From assembly GCF_014203795.1 (NCBI RefSeq), contig NZ_JACHJU010000006.1, forward strand, positions 1 to 64,000: 64,000 bases of DNA, read 5' to 3'. Positions 35,657-43,598 of the stretch are shown piece by piece (the first letter of the stretch is position 1; the number at the start of each line of letters is the position of its first letter). The notes below the pieces were generated by a model. That model saw only the letters and a program-made list of their open reading frames with translations, was not told the origin of the DNA and did not search any database. The DNA comes from Streptosporangium album. Its GTDB lineage: Bacteria > Actinomycetota > Actinomycetes > Streptosporangiales > Streptosporangiaceae. A program made the translations under genes and the position numbers.

Positions 35657-37152
35657 CTGCGGATCTCGGTGAGACGCGGGTGCCGGAGGGCGGGCCGGAC
35701 ACGCGGGCGGTTCGGACGGGTCAGGCGCTCCCGGCGGCACACACGGTTCAGGGGCTCCCCGCGTCCCCGCCGGCCGTCGACGGCCCGTTCGACGCGGGGC
35801 CGTACCAGGGCTACGTCTACGCCTACCCGCACAAGACGGCCTACCGGCCGCTGGAGCCGCGCCCGTCGCTGCGGGAGGTATGGGCGGCCGAACCGCTCGG
35901 GAGTCTCTCCCTCTACCTGCACATCCCGTTCTGCGAGATGCGCTGCGGGTTCTGCAACCTGTTCACCCGGACCGGCGCCCCGGAGCGGCTCGTCGCCGCC
36001 TATCTGGACGCTCTGGAACGCCAGGCGCGGGCCGTACGGGACGCCCTGGAGGGGCCGAGGTTCGTGACCGCGGCCATCGGCGGCGGCACGCCGACCTACC
36101 TGAGCGCGGCCGAGCTCACCCGGATGTTCGACCTCACCGAGCGGATCATGGGCGCCGACCTGCGGGCCGTGCCGCTGTCGGTGGAGACCTCACCGGCGAC
36201 CGCGACGGCGGACCGGCTCGCCGTCCTGGCCGAACGGGGCACCACCCGCGTCTCGATCGGTGTGCAGAGCTTCGTCGACGCCGAGGCCCGCGCGGCGGTG
36301 CGCCCGCAGAGACGGCGGGAGGTCGAGGCGGCGCTCGACCGGATCAGGGAGGTGGGGTTCGAGACGCTCAACCTCGACCTGATCTACGGGATCGACGGGC
36401 AGACCGAGCGGTCCTGGCGCCACTCACTGGACGCCGCGCTCGGCTGGAAGCCCGAGGAGATCTACCTCTACCCGCTGTACGTCCGCCCGCTCACCGGTCT
36501 CGGCCGTCGTGCCCACGACTGGGACGACCACCGGCTCGGCCTCTACCGGCAGGGCCGCGACCATCTGCTGGCCGCCGGGTACGAGCAGGTGTCGATGCGG
36601 ATGTTCCGGCTGCCGGGCTCGGCCGGCGCGACCGAGTACTGCTGCCAGAGCGACGGCATGGTCGGCCTCGGCTGCGGCGCCCGGTCCTACACCTCCAGCC
36701 TCCACTACTCCTACGAGTACGCGGTCGGCGCCGGCCAGGTGCGCGCGATCATCGACGACTACGTACGGCTCGCGCCCGAGGAGTTCGCGGTCGCCAACGT
36801 GGGGTTCCGGCTGGGGGAGGACGAACGGCGGCGCCGCCACCTGATCCAGTCGCTGCTCCAGGCCGAGGGACTGGAGACGGCCGCCTACCGGGAGCGCTTC
36901 GGCACCGAGGTGACGGCCGGCTTCGGAGCGGAGCTCGACCTCCTGTCCGGCCGGGGCTGGCTGGAGCCGGCCGTCCCCGGAGCCCCGGGGACCCTCGAAA
37001 ACCCGGGTGCGCCCGAGCCCGCCGGGAGCGGGGCACGCGGTGCCGACCGACTCCGGCTCACTGCCGAGGGTCTCGCGTACTCCGACGCGATCGGCCCGGC
37101 GCTGTTCTCCGGCCGGGTCCGCGAGCTGATGGCCGGGTACGAGGCGTGCTGA
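35647..37152 (+). CDS. STM4012 family radical SAM protein (HemW-like)
   Basis: A 501-residue radical SAM enzyme. LYLHIPFCEMRCGFCNLFTR (~residues 93-112) has the CxxxCxxC iron-sulfur motif, followed by AAIGGGTPTYLS (GGE-like SAM site), SVETSPATATADRL, RVSIGVQSFVDAEARAAVRP and NLDLIYGIDGQTERSW, all in the HemN/HemW order. A C-terminal ~130-residue domain (YEYAVGAGQVRAIIDDYVRL ...) resembles the HemN C domain. The first ~70 residues are variable. It overlaps the preceding gene by 10 bases and the next by seven. The substrate is unknown. HemW relatives handle heme, but that cannot be assumed here. Confidence 0.9.
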   Translation: MAVTADLGETRVPEGGPDTRAVRTGQALPAAHTVQGLPASPPAVDGPFDAGPYQGYVYAYPHKTAYRPLEPRPSLREVWAAEPLGSLSLYLHIPFCEMRCGFCNLFTRTGAPERLVAAYLDALERQARAVRDALEGPRFVTAAIGGGTPTYLSAAELTRMFDLTERIMGADLRAVPLSVETSPATATADRLAVLAERGTTRVSIGVQSFVDAEARAAVRPQRRREVEAALDRIREVGFETLNLDLIYGIDGQTERSWRHSLDAALGWKPEEIYLYPLYVRPLTGLGRRAHDWDDHRLGLYRQGRDHLLAAGYEQVSMRMFRLPGSAGATEYCCQSDGMVGLGCGARSYTSSLHYSYEYAVGAGQVRAIIDDYVRLAPEEFAVANVGFRLGEDERRRRHLIQSLLQAEGLETAAYRERFGTEVTAGFGAELDLLSGRGWLEPAVPGAPGTLENPGAPEPAGSGARGADRLRLTAEGLAYSDAIGPALFSGRVRELMAGYEAC

Positions 37153-38132
37153 CCCCCTCTCCGGAGCCGGAGGCCCGGAATCTCCACGCCCAGGGAGTCT
37201 CGACGGGAACCGGGGAAGGGCCGCCGCCGCGCGCCGACGTCCAGGACCCCCGCCACCTGACGATCCTCTACCGCGGCCCGCTGTCGAGCTGCGACTACGA
37301 CTGTCCCTACTGCCCGTTCGCCAAGCGCCGCGACAGCCCCGACCGGCTCCGCCAGGACCGGGCGGCGCTGGAGCGGTTCACCGGGTGGGTGGCCGGGCGC
37401 GACCATCCGGTCTCGGTGCTGTTCACACCGTGGGGCGAGGGACTGGTCCGCTCCTGGTACCGGCGGGCGATGGTCGAGCTCAGCCACCTTCCGCACGTCC
37501 GGCGGGTCGCCATCCAGACCAACTTCAGCTGCCGCCCCGACTGGCTGGCCGAGGCCGATCTCGGCACGCTCGCCCTCTGGGTGACCTACCACCCCGGCCA
37601 GGTCTCCTACGAGCGTTTCCTGGGCAGGTGCCGGGAGCTGGCCGGGCGCGGGGTCCGCTTCAGCGTCGGCATCGTCGGCCTGCCGGAGCACCTGGAGCGC
37701 GCGCGGAGACTCCGGGCCGACCTGCCGGCGGAGGTGTATCTGTGGGTGAACGCCGCCGAGGGCCACCTCTACACCGATCCCGAGGCGGCCCGCTGGACGG
37801 CGATCGACCCGCTCTTCTCCTACAGCCGGACACCGCACCGCAGCGCCGGGCGGCCCTGCCGTACCGGAGACACCGTGATCTCCGTGGACGGCGAGGGCAC
37901 CGTGCGGCGCTGCCACTTCGTCCCGGCCGTCCTCGGCAATCTCTACGACGGGACGTTCCGCCCGAGCGCCAGGATGTGCCCGGCGGCCCTGTGCGACTGC
38001 CACATCGGCTACGTCCACCTGGAGCAGACCGGTCTCTACGACGTCTTCGCCGGCGGGATCCTGGAGCGCGTCCCGCACATGGACCGGCCCGGGCGGCCCG
38101 CCGGGCCTCAGGTCTCCCGGTCCGGCCGGTAG
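37146..38132 (+). CDS. STM4011 family radical SAM protein
   Basis: A 328-residue radical SAM enzyme from GTG 37146. The cluster motif is SSCDYDCPYCPFAKRRDS (~residues 49-66, CxxxCxxC), then VLFTPWGEGLVRSWYRRAM. A C-terminal set of cysteines (GRPCRTGD, VRRCHFVPAVLGNLYDG, MCPAALCDCHIGYVH) forms a SPASM-like or twitch auxiliary-cluster site. SPASM enzymes typically modify peptides. Two different radical SAM proteins back to back, with an ATP-grasp and a phosphatase-fold enzyme, suggest a multistep modification pathway. The stop lies 25 bp inside the 3' end of the convergent DUF6745 gene. Confidence 0.9.
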   Translation: MLTPSPEPEARNLHAQGVSTGTGEGPPPRADVQDPRHLTILYRGPLSSCDYDCPYCPFAKRRDSPDRLRQDRAALERFTGWVAGRDHPVSVLFTPWGEGLVRSWYRRAMVELSHLPHVRRVAIQTNFSCRPDWLAEADLGTLALWVTYHPGQVSYERFLGRCRELAGRGVRFSVGIVGLPEHLERARRLRADLPAEVYLWVNAAEGHLYTDPEAARWTAIDPLFSYSRTPHRSAGRPCRTGDTVISVDGEGTVRRCHFVPAVLGNLYDGTFRPSARMCPAALCDCHIGYVHLEQTGLYDVFAGGILERVPHMDRPGRPAGPQVSRSGR

Positions 38133-39139
38133 TCGGCCTCGGACAGGCCGAAGGTCCAGGCCACGCCCTCGCGGGCGGTGCGGGTGGCCGGCGGGACCCG
38201 GAGCCAGTATTTACGGAAGGTGCCGTCGGGCTCGGCGGTGGAGTTGACCACCTCGACCATCACCACCGGCTCGTCCTCGGGCAGATCGATGCGCCACAGG
38301 ACGCCGGTCTCGTCCCGATGGCGCGGGGTCGCCCCCGACTCGGCGAGGTAGCGGTCGTAGCCGAAGTGCTCCAGCATGACCCGGCGCAGCTCCGCGTTCT
38401 CCTGGGCACGGATGCGCTCCGGGGTCAGCTTCGCCATGGAGGCGGCGAAGTCGGCCGGGATCGGCGTGCCGCCCCAGGCGTGCACGGCGAAGCCGTCGGG
38501 GAACAGCAGCGCCGGGCCGTCGGCTCGGTGCAGGCGCGACAGCTCGTCGCGGTGCAGCTCGGCCGGGCGCTCGCAGACGATGGCCACCCGTTCGAACGGC
38601 CACCACCAGCCCGCCGCCCGGGCGACCTGGACCAGCCCCTCCACCTCCGGCCTGCCCAGCGCGTCGAACAGCGAAAGCCAGGGCGCGTCCTGCTGGCCCA
38701 GCACCGCGTCCAGGGTCGAGGCGCGCAGCGCGGCCGCGGCCTCCTGCGACTCCTCGGTCGCGGCGATGCCCCGGCGGATCCGGCTGACCAGGGCGCCCAC
38801 CGGCTCCCAGAGCCGTCCGCCGGTCAGCGACCAGGCCAGTGGCCAGGCCGTGGGGCCGAGTGAGGCGTGCACGTCGGCCCTGGCCCGCTCCCACGGCCCG
38901 GTCCGCACCGCGTCGCGCACCGGCTTTCCGGCGCCGAGCAGGGCGATGGCCCTCGCGCCCGCGGCGGGGGAGTCGACCCAGATGATCTTCTCTGGCTCCG
39001 CCAGCCCGGCGATCCGGTAGGCCAGCCGCACTCCCGCCTCGGCCCCGGGCCGGTCGGCGGGGCCGGATCGGAAGGCCACCTCCTCCCAGCGGAGCGCGGC
39101 GGCGGTCAGGACGTCGGCCAGTTCGGTGGTGACGGTCAT
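38108..39139 (-). CDS. DUF6745 protein
   Basis: A 343-residue protein of unknown function. ATG 39139 has GAGGAG eight bases upstream. The N-terminal half (WEEVAFRSGPADRPGAEAGV, LYRIAG, IIWVDSPAAGARAIALL) is helical. The centre has WWWPFERVAIVCERPAELHR. The C-terminal third contains the family hallmark LHRADGPALLFPDGFAVHAW plus GGTPIP, and then GYDRYLAESGATPRHRDETG, LWRIDLPEDEPVVMVEVVNS. Such proteins often sit with leucine-rich-repeat genes, and here the STM4015 operon converges on it. A small gene at 39546 lies 80 bp upstream on the same strand. Confidence 0.8.
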   Translation of the reverse strand: MTVTTELADVLTAAALRWEEVAFRSGPADRPGAEAGVRLAYRIAGLAEPEKIIWVDSPAAGARAIALLGAGKPVRDAVRTGPWERARADVHASLGPTAWPLAWSLTGGRLWEPVGALVSRIRRGIAATEESQEAAAALRASTLDAVLGQQDAPWLSLFDALGRPEVEGLVQVARAAGWWWPFERVAIVCERPAELHRDELSRLHRADGPALLFPDGFAVHAWGGTPIPADFAASMAKLTPERIRAQENAELRRVMLEHFGYDRYLAESGATPRHRDETGVLWRIDLPEDEPVVMVEVVNSTAEPDGTFRKYWLRVPPATRTAREGVAWTFGLSEADYRPDRET

Positions 39140-39219
39140 GATCGAAAGCTCCTCAGCTGAACGGGGACACATGCCCCGGCGGCGCCTCCGGACGGGGGGA
39201 CCGGGGTGGGACGGGAAGG

Positions 39220-39546
39220 TCAGTCGGCGACGACGCGGAAGGCGCCGGGGATGTATTCGCGCTGACGTCGCACGGCGTACCAGCCCTTGGGCAGCGAGAT
39301 CGCGGCGTGCTCCTCGTGCACGACGCGCCCGCCGGAGGGCAGGTGCAGGAAGTGCGGATCCATCGGCCGCAGGCCGCGGACCAGGGTGCCGGGGCCGACC
39401 ACCGCGTGGGCATGGCCGGTGGCCTCGCCCAGGGCCAGCACCAGACGGCCACGGGCGTCAGGCGGCGCGGACGGCGAGTTCCTGGCCGAGGTGGGCACGG
39501 CCTCCTCGCGGACGGGCATGATCAGGATGTCTCCCTGGCGGTACAT
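39220..39546 (-). CDS. Small conserved protein upstream of DUF6745
   Basis: A 108-residue protein from ATG 39546 (GAGGAG upstream) opening MYRQGDILIMPVREEAVPTS. Other clear blocks are GRLVLALGEATGHAHAVVGP and VVHEEHAAISLPKGWYAVRR followed by QREY. The His-rich GEATGHAH and HEEH elements could bind metal. From memory, similar proteins commonly precede DUF6745 genes. The 80-bp spacing and shared strand suggest one transcript. Function unknown. Confidence 0.75.
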   Translation of the reverse strand: MYRQGDILIMPVREEAVPTSARNSPSAPPDARGRLVLALGEATGHAHAVVGPGTLVRGLRPMDPHFLHLPSGGRVVHEEHAAISLPKGWYAVRRQREYIPGAFRVVAD

Positions 39547-39749
39547 CTGGCTGGCTCCTCGGATCGGGGGTAGATCGAAGCTAGCCATCGCCACTGACAT
39601 TTCCGCGGCCCCGCGGAGAGGGGATCGCGGCAGGGATCTCCCCGCTCGCGACGGGACCGGAGGCGGTGGATCGCGCGACGGACCGGGAGGCGCGCCAGGC
39701 GGGCCTGGTCATGACGCCGGCGCTCCGCGCGGCTTCACCGGGACGGGCG

Positions 39750-40343
39750 TCAGGCGCCCAGCCCCCGCAGCAGGAACCCGCAGACGGTCTCCCCGGCCTC
39801 CTCCGGCGTCACCGCGCCACTGAGCAGGGGCATCCGCTCGGCGCCGATGACGGCGAGGATCATCCGGGCGGCGGCGGCCACGTCGGGGGCCTCGAAGTCA
39901 CCCGAGGCCACTCCGCTGTCGATGATGCCCGTCAGGATGTCCTGCATCGGCGCGACGTGGTCGGCCAGGCGCTGGTAGGCGTCGGGCCCCAGGGCCGCCG
40001 ACAGGTCGGCGGGGCCGGGGTGGGGATGGGCGAGCAGCCCGGCGAGCTGGAGCCGGACGAACGCCCGCAGCCGCTCGGCGGGGGAGGCCTGCTCGGGCAG
40101 CTCACGCTCGTAGCTCTCGATGAAGTAGTGCGTCACCCGCTCGGTGAAGGCCAGCAGCAGGGCGGCCTTGTCGGGGAAGTAGTTGTAGAGGACGGTCCTG
40201 GTGATCCCGGCCTCGCCCGCCACGTCGGTCATCGAGATGGTGTCGATGCCCTGGTCGCGGGAGAGGCGCGAGACCGCCTGCAGGATGCGGTCCTGCGTCT
40301 GGGCGCGGTGCTCGCCGATCGTCGGGGCCGAAATCCGGGGCAT
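39750..40343 (-). CDS. TetR-family regulator
   Basis: A 197-residue repressor. The N-terminal helix-turn-helix is DRILQAVSRLSRDQGIDTIS followed by MTDVAGEAGITRTVLYNYFP, the standard TetR_N pattern. The C-terminal ligand domain (residues 70-197) is variable and helical. No obvious target gene lies directly beside it: the region to its right encodes the 3' end of a second TetR gene. It is probably autoregulatory. Ligand unknown. Confidence 0.9.
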   Translation of the reverse strand: MPRISAPTIGEHRAQTQDRILQAVSRLSRDQGIDTISMTDVAGEAGITRTVLYNYFPDKAALLLAFTERVTHYFIESYERELPEQASPAERLRAFVRLQLAGLLAHPHPGPADLSAALGPDAYQRLADHVAPMQDILTGIIDSGVASGDFEAPDVAAAARMILAVIGAERMPLLSGAVTPEEAGETVCGFLLRGLGA

Positions 40344-40477
40344 GCTCCCATGGTGGCACAGGGGCGGCGGCGCGGACGGCCCATGAGCCGTACGGCCTCA
40401 GCCTCCGAGCCTTCCCGGTCCCGTCCGTGTTTCCGCGACTCCGCGTCGGTGCCGGGGCGGTGCCGGGTCGGTGTCGG

Positions 40478-41128
40478 TCAGCGGTGCGGGCGGGTCGCGA
40501 GCATCGCGGCGTGCAGACTCTCGGCCGTGGGGGCGGGAGGGAGGGGGAGACCGGCCCGGTCGGCGCGGCAGGCGTCGAGGATCAGGGAGACCAGCCGCCG
40601 CCACGCCTCCGGGGCCGCGCAGCGGGTCGCGCCGAGAACCCCGGCGTTGGCCATGAGGATCAGCATCAGGTCCTGGCCGGTGAAGTCGGCACGCAGCGTC
40701 CCCGCGGCTTTCGCGCGCTCGATCACCCGGTCCGTCGCCGCCATCGCCCGCTCGCGCGGGCCCTCCAGTGACCGGGAGCCGGGGAAGCAGACCGTGAAGG
40801 CCTCGGTCACCCCCTGATCGGCCGCCTGCATGCCGCAGATGTGCTCGACCAGCCCGTGGAACCCCTCCCAGGGGTCGGTGGCCCGCACCGCCTTCTCGGC
40901 GGCGTCGGCGAACTGGGCCATCCGGTCGGCCAGGATCGCCTCGATGAGCGCCTCCCGGTCGGGGAAGCGACGGTAGAGGGTGGCGATGTTCACCTCGGCC
41001 CGGCGGGCTATCTCCTCCAGCGGGACGTCGAGACCCCGCTCGCCGAAGGCGGCTCGGGCGGCCTCCAGGATGCGCTCCCGATTGATCTCGGCGTCCTTGC
41101 GCAGCCCCCGCCGCTTGCACGATTCCAT
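40478..41128 (-). CDS. TetR-family regulator divergent from doxX
   Basis: A 216-residue repressor. The DNA-binding domain is RERILEAARAAFGERGLDVP followed by LEEIARRAEVNIATLYRRFPDR. The C-terminal domain is typical of actinomycete TetR proteins of the SCO-type (MAATDRVIERAKAAGTLRAD). It is divergent from the DoxX-family gene at 41221, with a clear palindromic operator at 41182-41203 and a further half-site at 41143. It most likely represses itself and doxX, responding to an unknown ligand or oxidant. Confidence 0.9.
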   Translation of the reverse strand: MESCKRRGLRKDAEINRERILEAARAAFGERGLDVPLEEIARRAEVNIATLYRRFPDREALIEAILADRMAQFADAAEKAVRATDPWEGFHGLVEHICGMQAADQGVTEAFTVCFPGSRSLEGPRERAMAATDRVIERAKAAGTLRADFTGQDLMLILMANAGVLGATRCAAPEAWRRLVSLILDACRADRAGLPLPPAPTAESLHAAMLATRPHR

Positions 41129-41142
41129 GCGTCGATTCTATG

Positions 41143-41203
41143 AAGTGAAGGCAATCCTGCGTTTATGCTACGGTCCGTATCAAGCGAAGGGTCGCCTTCA
41201 CTT
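41143..41203. promoter_or_regulatory. TetR operator region between tetR and doxX
   Basis: A 22-bp near-palindrome at 41182-41203 has half-sites AAGCGAAGGG and CGCCTTCACTT (core AAG-GAAGG inverted). A second half-site AAGTGAAGGC lies at 41143-41152 and is the exact inverse of GCCTTCACTT at 41194-41203. The spacing places them over both divergent promoters. The sequence TTTATGCTAC between them may contain a -10 box for doxX. Confidence 0.7.
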
Positions 41204-41220
41204 ATTCTTCGGAGCTCATC

Positions 41221-41592
41221 ATGAACGTCGCCCTCTGGATCGCCCAGGGACTGCTCGCCGCAGCCTTCCTCTTCGGTGGCCTCACCAAGGCCACCCAGCC
41301 CCGGGAGAAGCTGGCCGGCAACATGCCGTGGGTGCAGGACTTCTCCGACGGCCAGGTCAAGGCCATCGGAACCGTCGAGGTGCTGGCCGCGATCGGGCTG
41401 ATCGCGCCCGCGGTCACCGGGATCCTGCCCGTGCTGACCCCGCTCGCCGCCGTGGGCCTGGTGATCACCATGATCGCCGCCGCGGTCGTGCACGCGCGAC
41501 GCGGGGAATATCCCGGCATCGCCGTCAACGTCGTGCTCCTCGCGCTGGCCGCCTTCGTGGCCTGGGGCCGGTTCGGGCCCTACGCCTTCTGA
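41221..41592 (+). CDS. DoxX-family membrane protein
   Basis: A 123-residue protein with four hydrophobic helices (VALWIAQGLLAAAFLFGGLT, VKAIGTVEVLAAIGLIAPAV, PLAAVGLVITMIAAAVV, AVNVVLLALAAFVAW), the DoxX layout. The conserved KATQPREKLAGNMPWVQDF loop lies between helices 1 and 2. DoxX proteins are linked to redox and membrane stress in actinobacteria, but their biochemical role is not settled. GGAG lies eight bases before the ATG. Expression is probably controlled by the divergent TetR. Confidence 0.88.
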   Translation: MNVALWIAQGLLAAAFLFGGLTKATQPREKLAGNMPWVQDFSDGQVKAIGTVEVLAAIGLIAPAVTGILPVLTPLAAVGLVITMIAAAVVHARRGEYPGIAVNVVLLALAAFVAWGRFGPYAF

Positions 41593-41693
41593 GAGGGCTC
41601 GCGGTGTCTTCCCGGGGAGCGGCCCGTGTCCTTGTCATGGCGGGTCTGGGGCCTCGATGCCCGGTGAGAACTCACGGCCGCACCCCTTCCGGC

Positions 41694-41738
41694 GACAGGG
41701 CGCTCCGGTACGGCGACGCCGTACCGGAGCGCCCTGTC
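41694..41738. terminator. Long bidirectional terminator between doxX and heme oxygenase
   Basis: An exact 22-base inverted repeat starting GACAGGGCGCTCC and ending GGAGCGCCCTGTC around a single central A (41694-41715 and 41717-41738). It lies between the convergent stops at 41592 and 41758. Confidence 0.85.
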
Positions 41739-41757
41739 CGGCGAGGCGCGGGGGAGG

Positions 41758-42411
41758 TCACGCCGCGAGCCCGGCCCGCACCACCCGGCCGAGGTCGCCG
41801 AGCACCTCGGTGTTGAGCAGGTAGGCGAGCCTGGTCTCACGGATGATCCGCCGCTTCTCGTCGTCGTCCACGGGCAGGGCGTCCAGCCGGGCGCGATACT
41901 CGTTCTTGAACCGGGGCAGGCTGCCGACCTCGTCGAACAGGTAGAAGTCGACGCCGCCACCCGGCTGGTAGCCGTAGATCTTCTGCAGCTCCATCCGGAT
42001 GAACTGCCCGCCGGACAGGTCTCCCATGTAACGGGTGTAGTGGTGGGCGACGTAGCCGCCCGGCCAGGTGGCGACCTGGTTGATCCGGGCGACCAGTGTC
42101 CGGGTCGGCTTGGAGGGCGCGATCCTGCTCCGCCAGTCGGCACCGTAGATCGTCTCCAGATCGCGGGCCAGCGCCTCCTCGCGGTAGAGCTCGGGGAGGA
42201 CGAACGGCGCAGCGACCGGGTCGCCGGCGAGCGACCGGGAGGCGCCGTCGAGCGCGGCGTAGGCGAAGTAATGCTGGGCGACCATCTCCCCGTAGGCCTC
42301 GCGGCTGAGCTCGCCCGCCATCAGAGCCTTGAGGTAGCTCTCGTCCTCGGCGGACCCGTGGTCGCCCCGGGTGGCGTCCCTGAGCACTTCGGAGAACGGC
42401 GACTCGCTCAT
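41758..42411 (-). CDS. Heme oxygenase
   Basis: A 217-residue biliverdin-producing heme oxygenase, releasing iron and CO from heme in the cytoplasm. The proximal histidine is in LRDATRGDHGSAEDESYLKALM, and the distal helix is TRYMGDLSGGQFIRMELQKIYG with the flexible Gly-Gly. Also typical are FYLFDEVGSLPRFKNEYRARLD and LAYLLNTEVLGDLG. ATG 42411 has GGAG five to six bases upstream. Two copies of TGACA-N3-TGTC lie upstream (42448-42460 and 42492-42504), suggesting repressor control, perhaps by heme or iron. The acyltransferase gene ends 77 bp upstream on the same strand. Confidence 0.92.
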   Translation of the reverse strand: MSESPFSEVLRDATRGDHGSAEDESYLKALMAGELSREAYGEMVAQHYFAYAALDGASRSLAGDPVAAPFVLPELYREEALARDLETIYGADWRSRIAPSKPTRTLVARINQVATWPGGYVAHHYTRYMGDLSGGQFIRMELQKIYGYQPGGGVDFYLFDEVGSLPRFKNEYRARLDALPVDDDEKRRIIRETRLAYLLNTEVLGDLGRVVRAGLAA

Positions 42412-42447
42412 GATCACTCCACGTCGACGGGCCTTCCATATCTTTCA

Positions 42448-42504
42448 TGACATAGTGTCACAAAAACTGCGGGGCTCCGTCAAGCTGATCACGACACTCT
42501 GTCA
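42448..42504 (-). promoter_or_regulatory. Duplicated palindromic operator upstream of heme oxygenase
   Basis: TGACATAGTGTCA (42448-42460, perfect) and CGACACTCTGTCA (42492-42504, one mismatch) share TGACA-N3-TGTC(A/G), with centres 44 bp apart (about four helical turns). TTGACG on the minus strand between them could be the -35 box, with the first site covering the -10 region. The second site overlaps the 3' end of the acyltransferase gene. Confidence 0.6.
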
Positions 42505-43598
42505 TTAAAACTCCCTCGTCTGAGAGGGGACAGCCACGCCACACCCAGCAGCGCGGCGAACACCGGGAGCCAGGCCAGCCGGTGCAGCACCCAGAGCGGT
42601 TCGGTGGGCGGTGCCAGCAGGCCGGGCACGTCACCGAAACGCAGCGCCGCGAGGACGGTCACGGCCGGCGCGGTCTGGTGCCACAGGAAGATCGTCATCG
42701 CCGACAGGTTGGCCAGCGCCACCGCCGCCCAGATCCGGGGCCGCCGCATCAACCGGGCCAGCGGTTCGCGGGCCAGCAGCGCCAGCCCCACCTGCGCGAT
42801 GCCGAAGCAGACCACGGCGAGCGTGGGCGGGCTCAGGTTGGAGAGCTTCGCCCCCGTCACCCCCACCATGCTGGCCGGATACCCGAACCCGGTGACCAGC
42901 ACCACGGCCCCGGCCGTCCCGCCCGCCAGCAGACCGGCCGCCGCCCGGCGTGAGGTGAGCGCACCGTTCGCCCAGCAGATCCCCAGCGCGTACGGCACCA
43001 GCCACCCGGCCGCCAGATTCACCCATCCCAGCCAGTCCGGTCCCCCCTGCCCGAACCTGAGCGCGTCCACCACGAGCACGACCGCGACCGCCGAGACGGC
43101 CACGGCGCCCGGCCGCAGGAGCAGGAGCAGCGGGGTGGCCGCGCTGAGCGCGGCGAAGACCGCCAGGAACCACAGCGGCCCGACGGCCGGAAGCACCAGA
43201 GACCTGACCGCCCGCTCGGGCAGGCCGTGCAGCGCCATGCCGGCCGCGACCCCCGTCCAGAGCAGGGCGAGCGGCACCACCGGCCGCAGCAGCCGTCCCA
43301 TCCTGGCCCGCACCCAGGCAGGGCGGTCCACGGCCGACCGCAGGCTCCGGGCCGCGGCGTAGCCGCCCACGAAGAAGAACACCGCCAGGGTCTGCAGCAC
43401 CCACGACAGGGGAGTGAGCGCGGGCAGGTAACTGAGCGGGCTGGAGACGTACACCTTCCCGCCGGGCCCGTGCACCCATGCCGTGACCAGCCAGTGCCCC
43501 GCGACCACTCCGAGGATCGCCAGCGCGCGCAGCGCGTCCATTCCCCGGTCCCTGCCCGCCGGGGTGGCTGCCTCGATCCGGGCGGCGACGCTAACCAC
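42489..43598 (-). CDS. Acyltransferase family 3 membrane protein
   Basis: A 369-residue multi-spanning protein of the OafA/acyltransferase-3 family. The N-terminus has RGMDALRALAILGVVAGHWL with the conserved His and the FFFVGGYAAARSLR segment (usually FFVLSGF). About ten hydrophobic helices are visible. ALANLSAMTIFLWHQTAP carries the usual late His. Members transfer acetyl or other acyl groups to sugars, lipids or antibiotics. Its start overlaps the preceding serine hydrolase gene by eight bases, so the two are coupled. Confidence 0.87.
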   Translation of the reverse strand: MVSVAARIEAATPAGRDRGMDALRALAILGVVAGHWLVTAWVHGPGGKVYVSSPLSYLPALTPLSWVLQTLAVFFFVGGYAAARSLRSAVDRPAWVRARMGRLLRPVVPLALLWTGVAAGMALHGLPERAVRSLVLPAVGPLWFLAVFAALSAATPLLLLLRPGAVAVSAVAVVLVVDALRFGQGGPDWLGWVNLAAGWLVPYALGICWANGALTSRRAAAGLLAGGTAGAVVLVTGFGYPASMVGVTGAKLSNLSPPTLAVVCFGIAQVGLALLAREPLARLMRRPRIWAAVALANLSAMTIFLWHQTAPAVTVLAALRFGDVPGLLAPPTEPLWVLHRLAWLPVFAALLGVAWLSPLRRGSFNDRVS

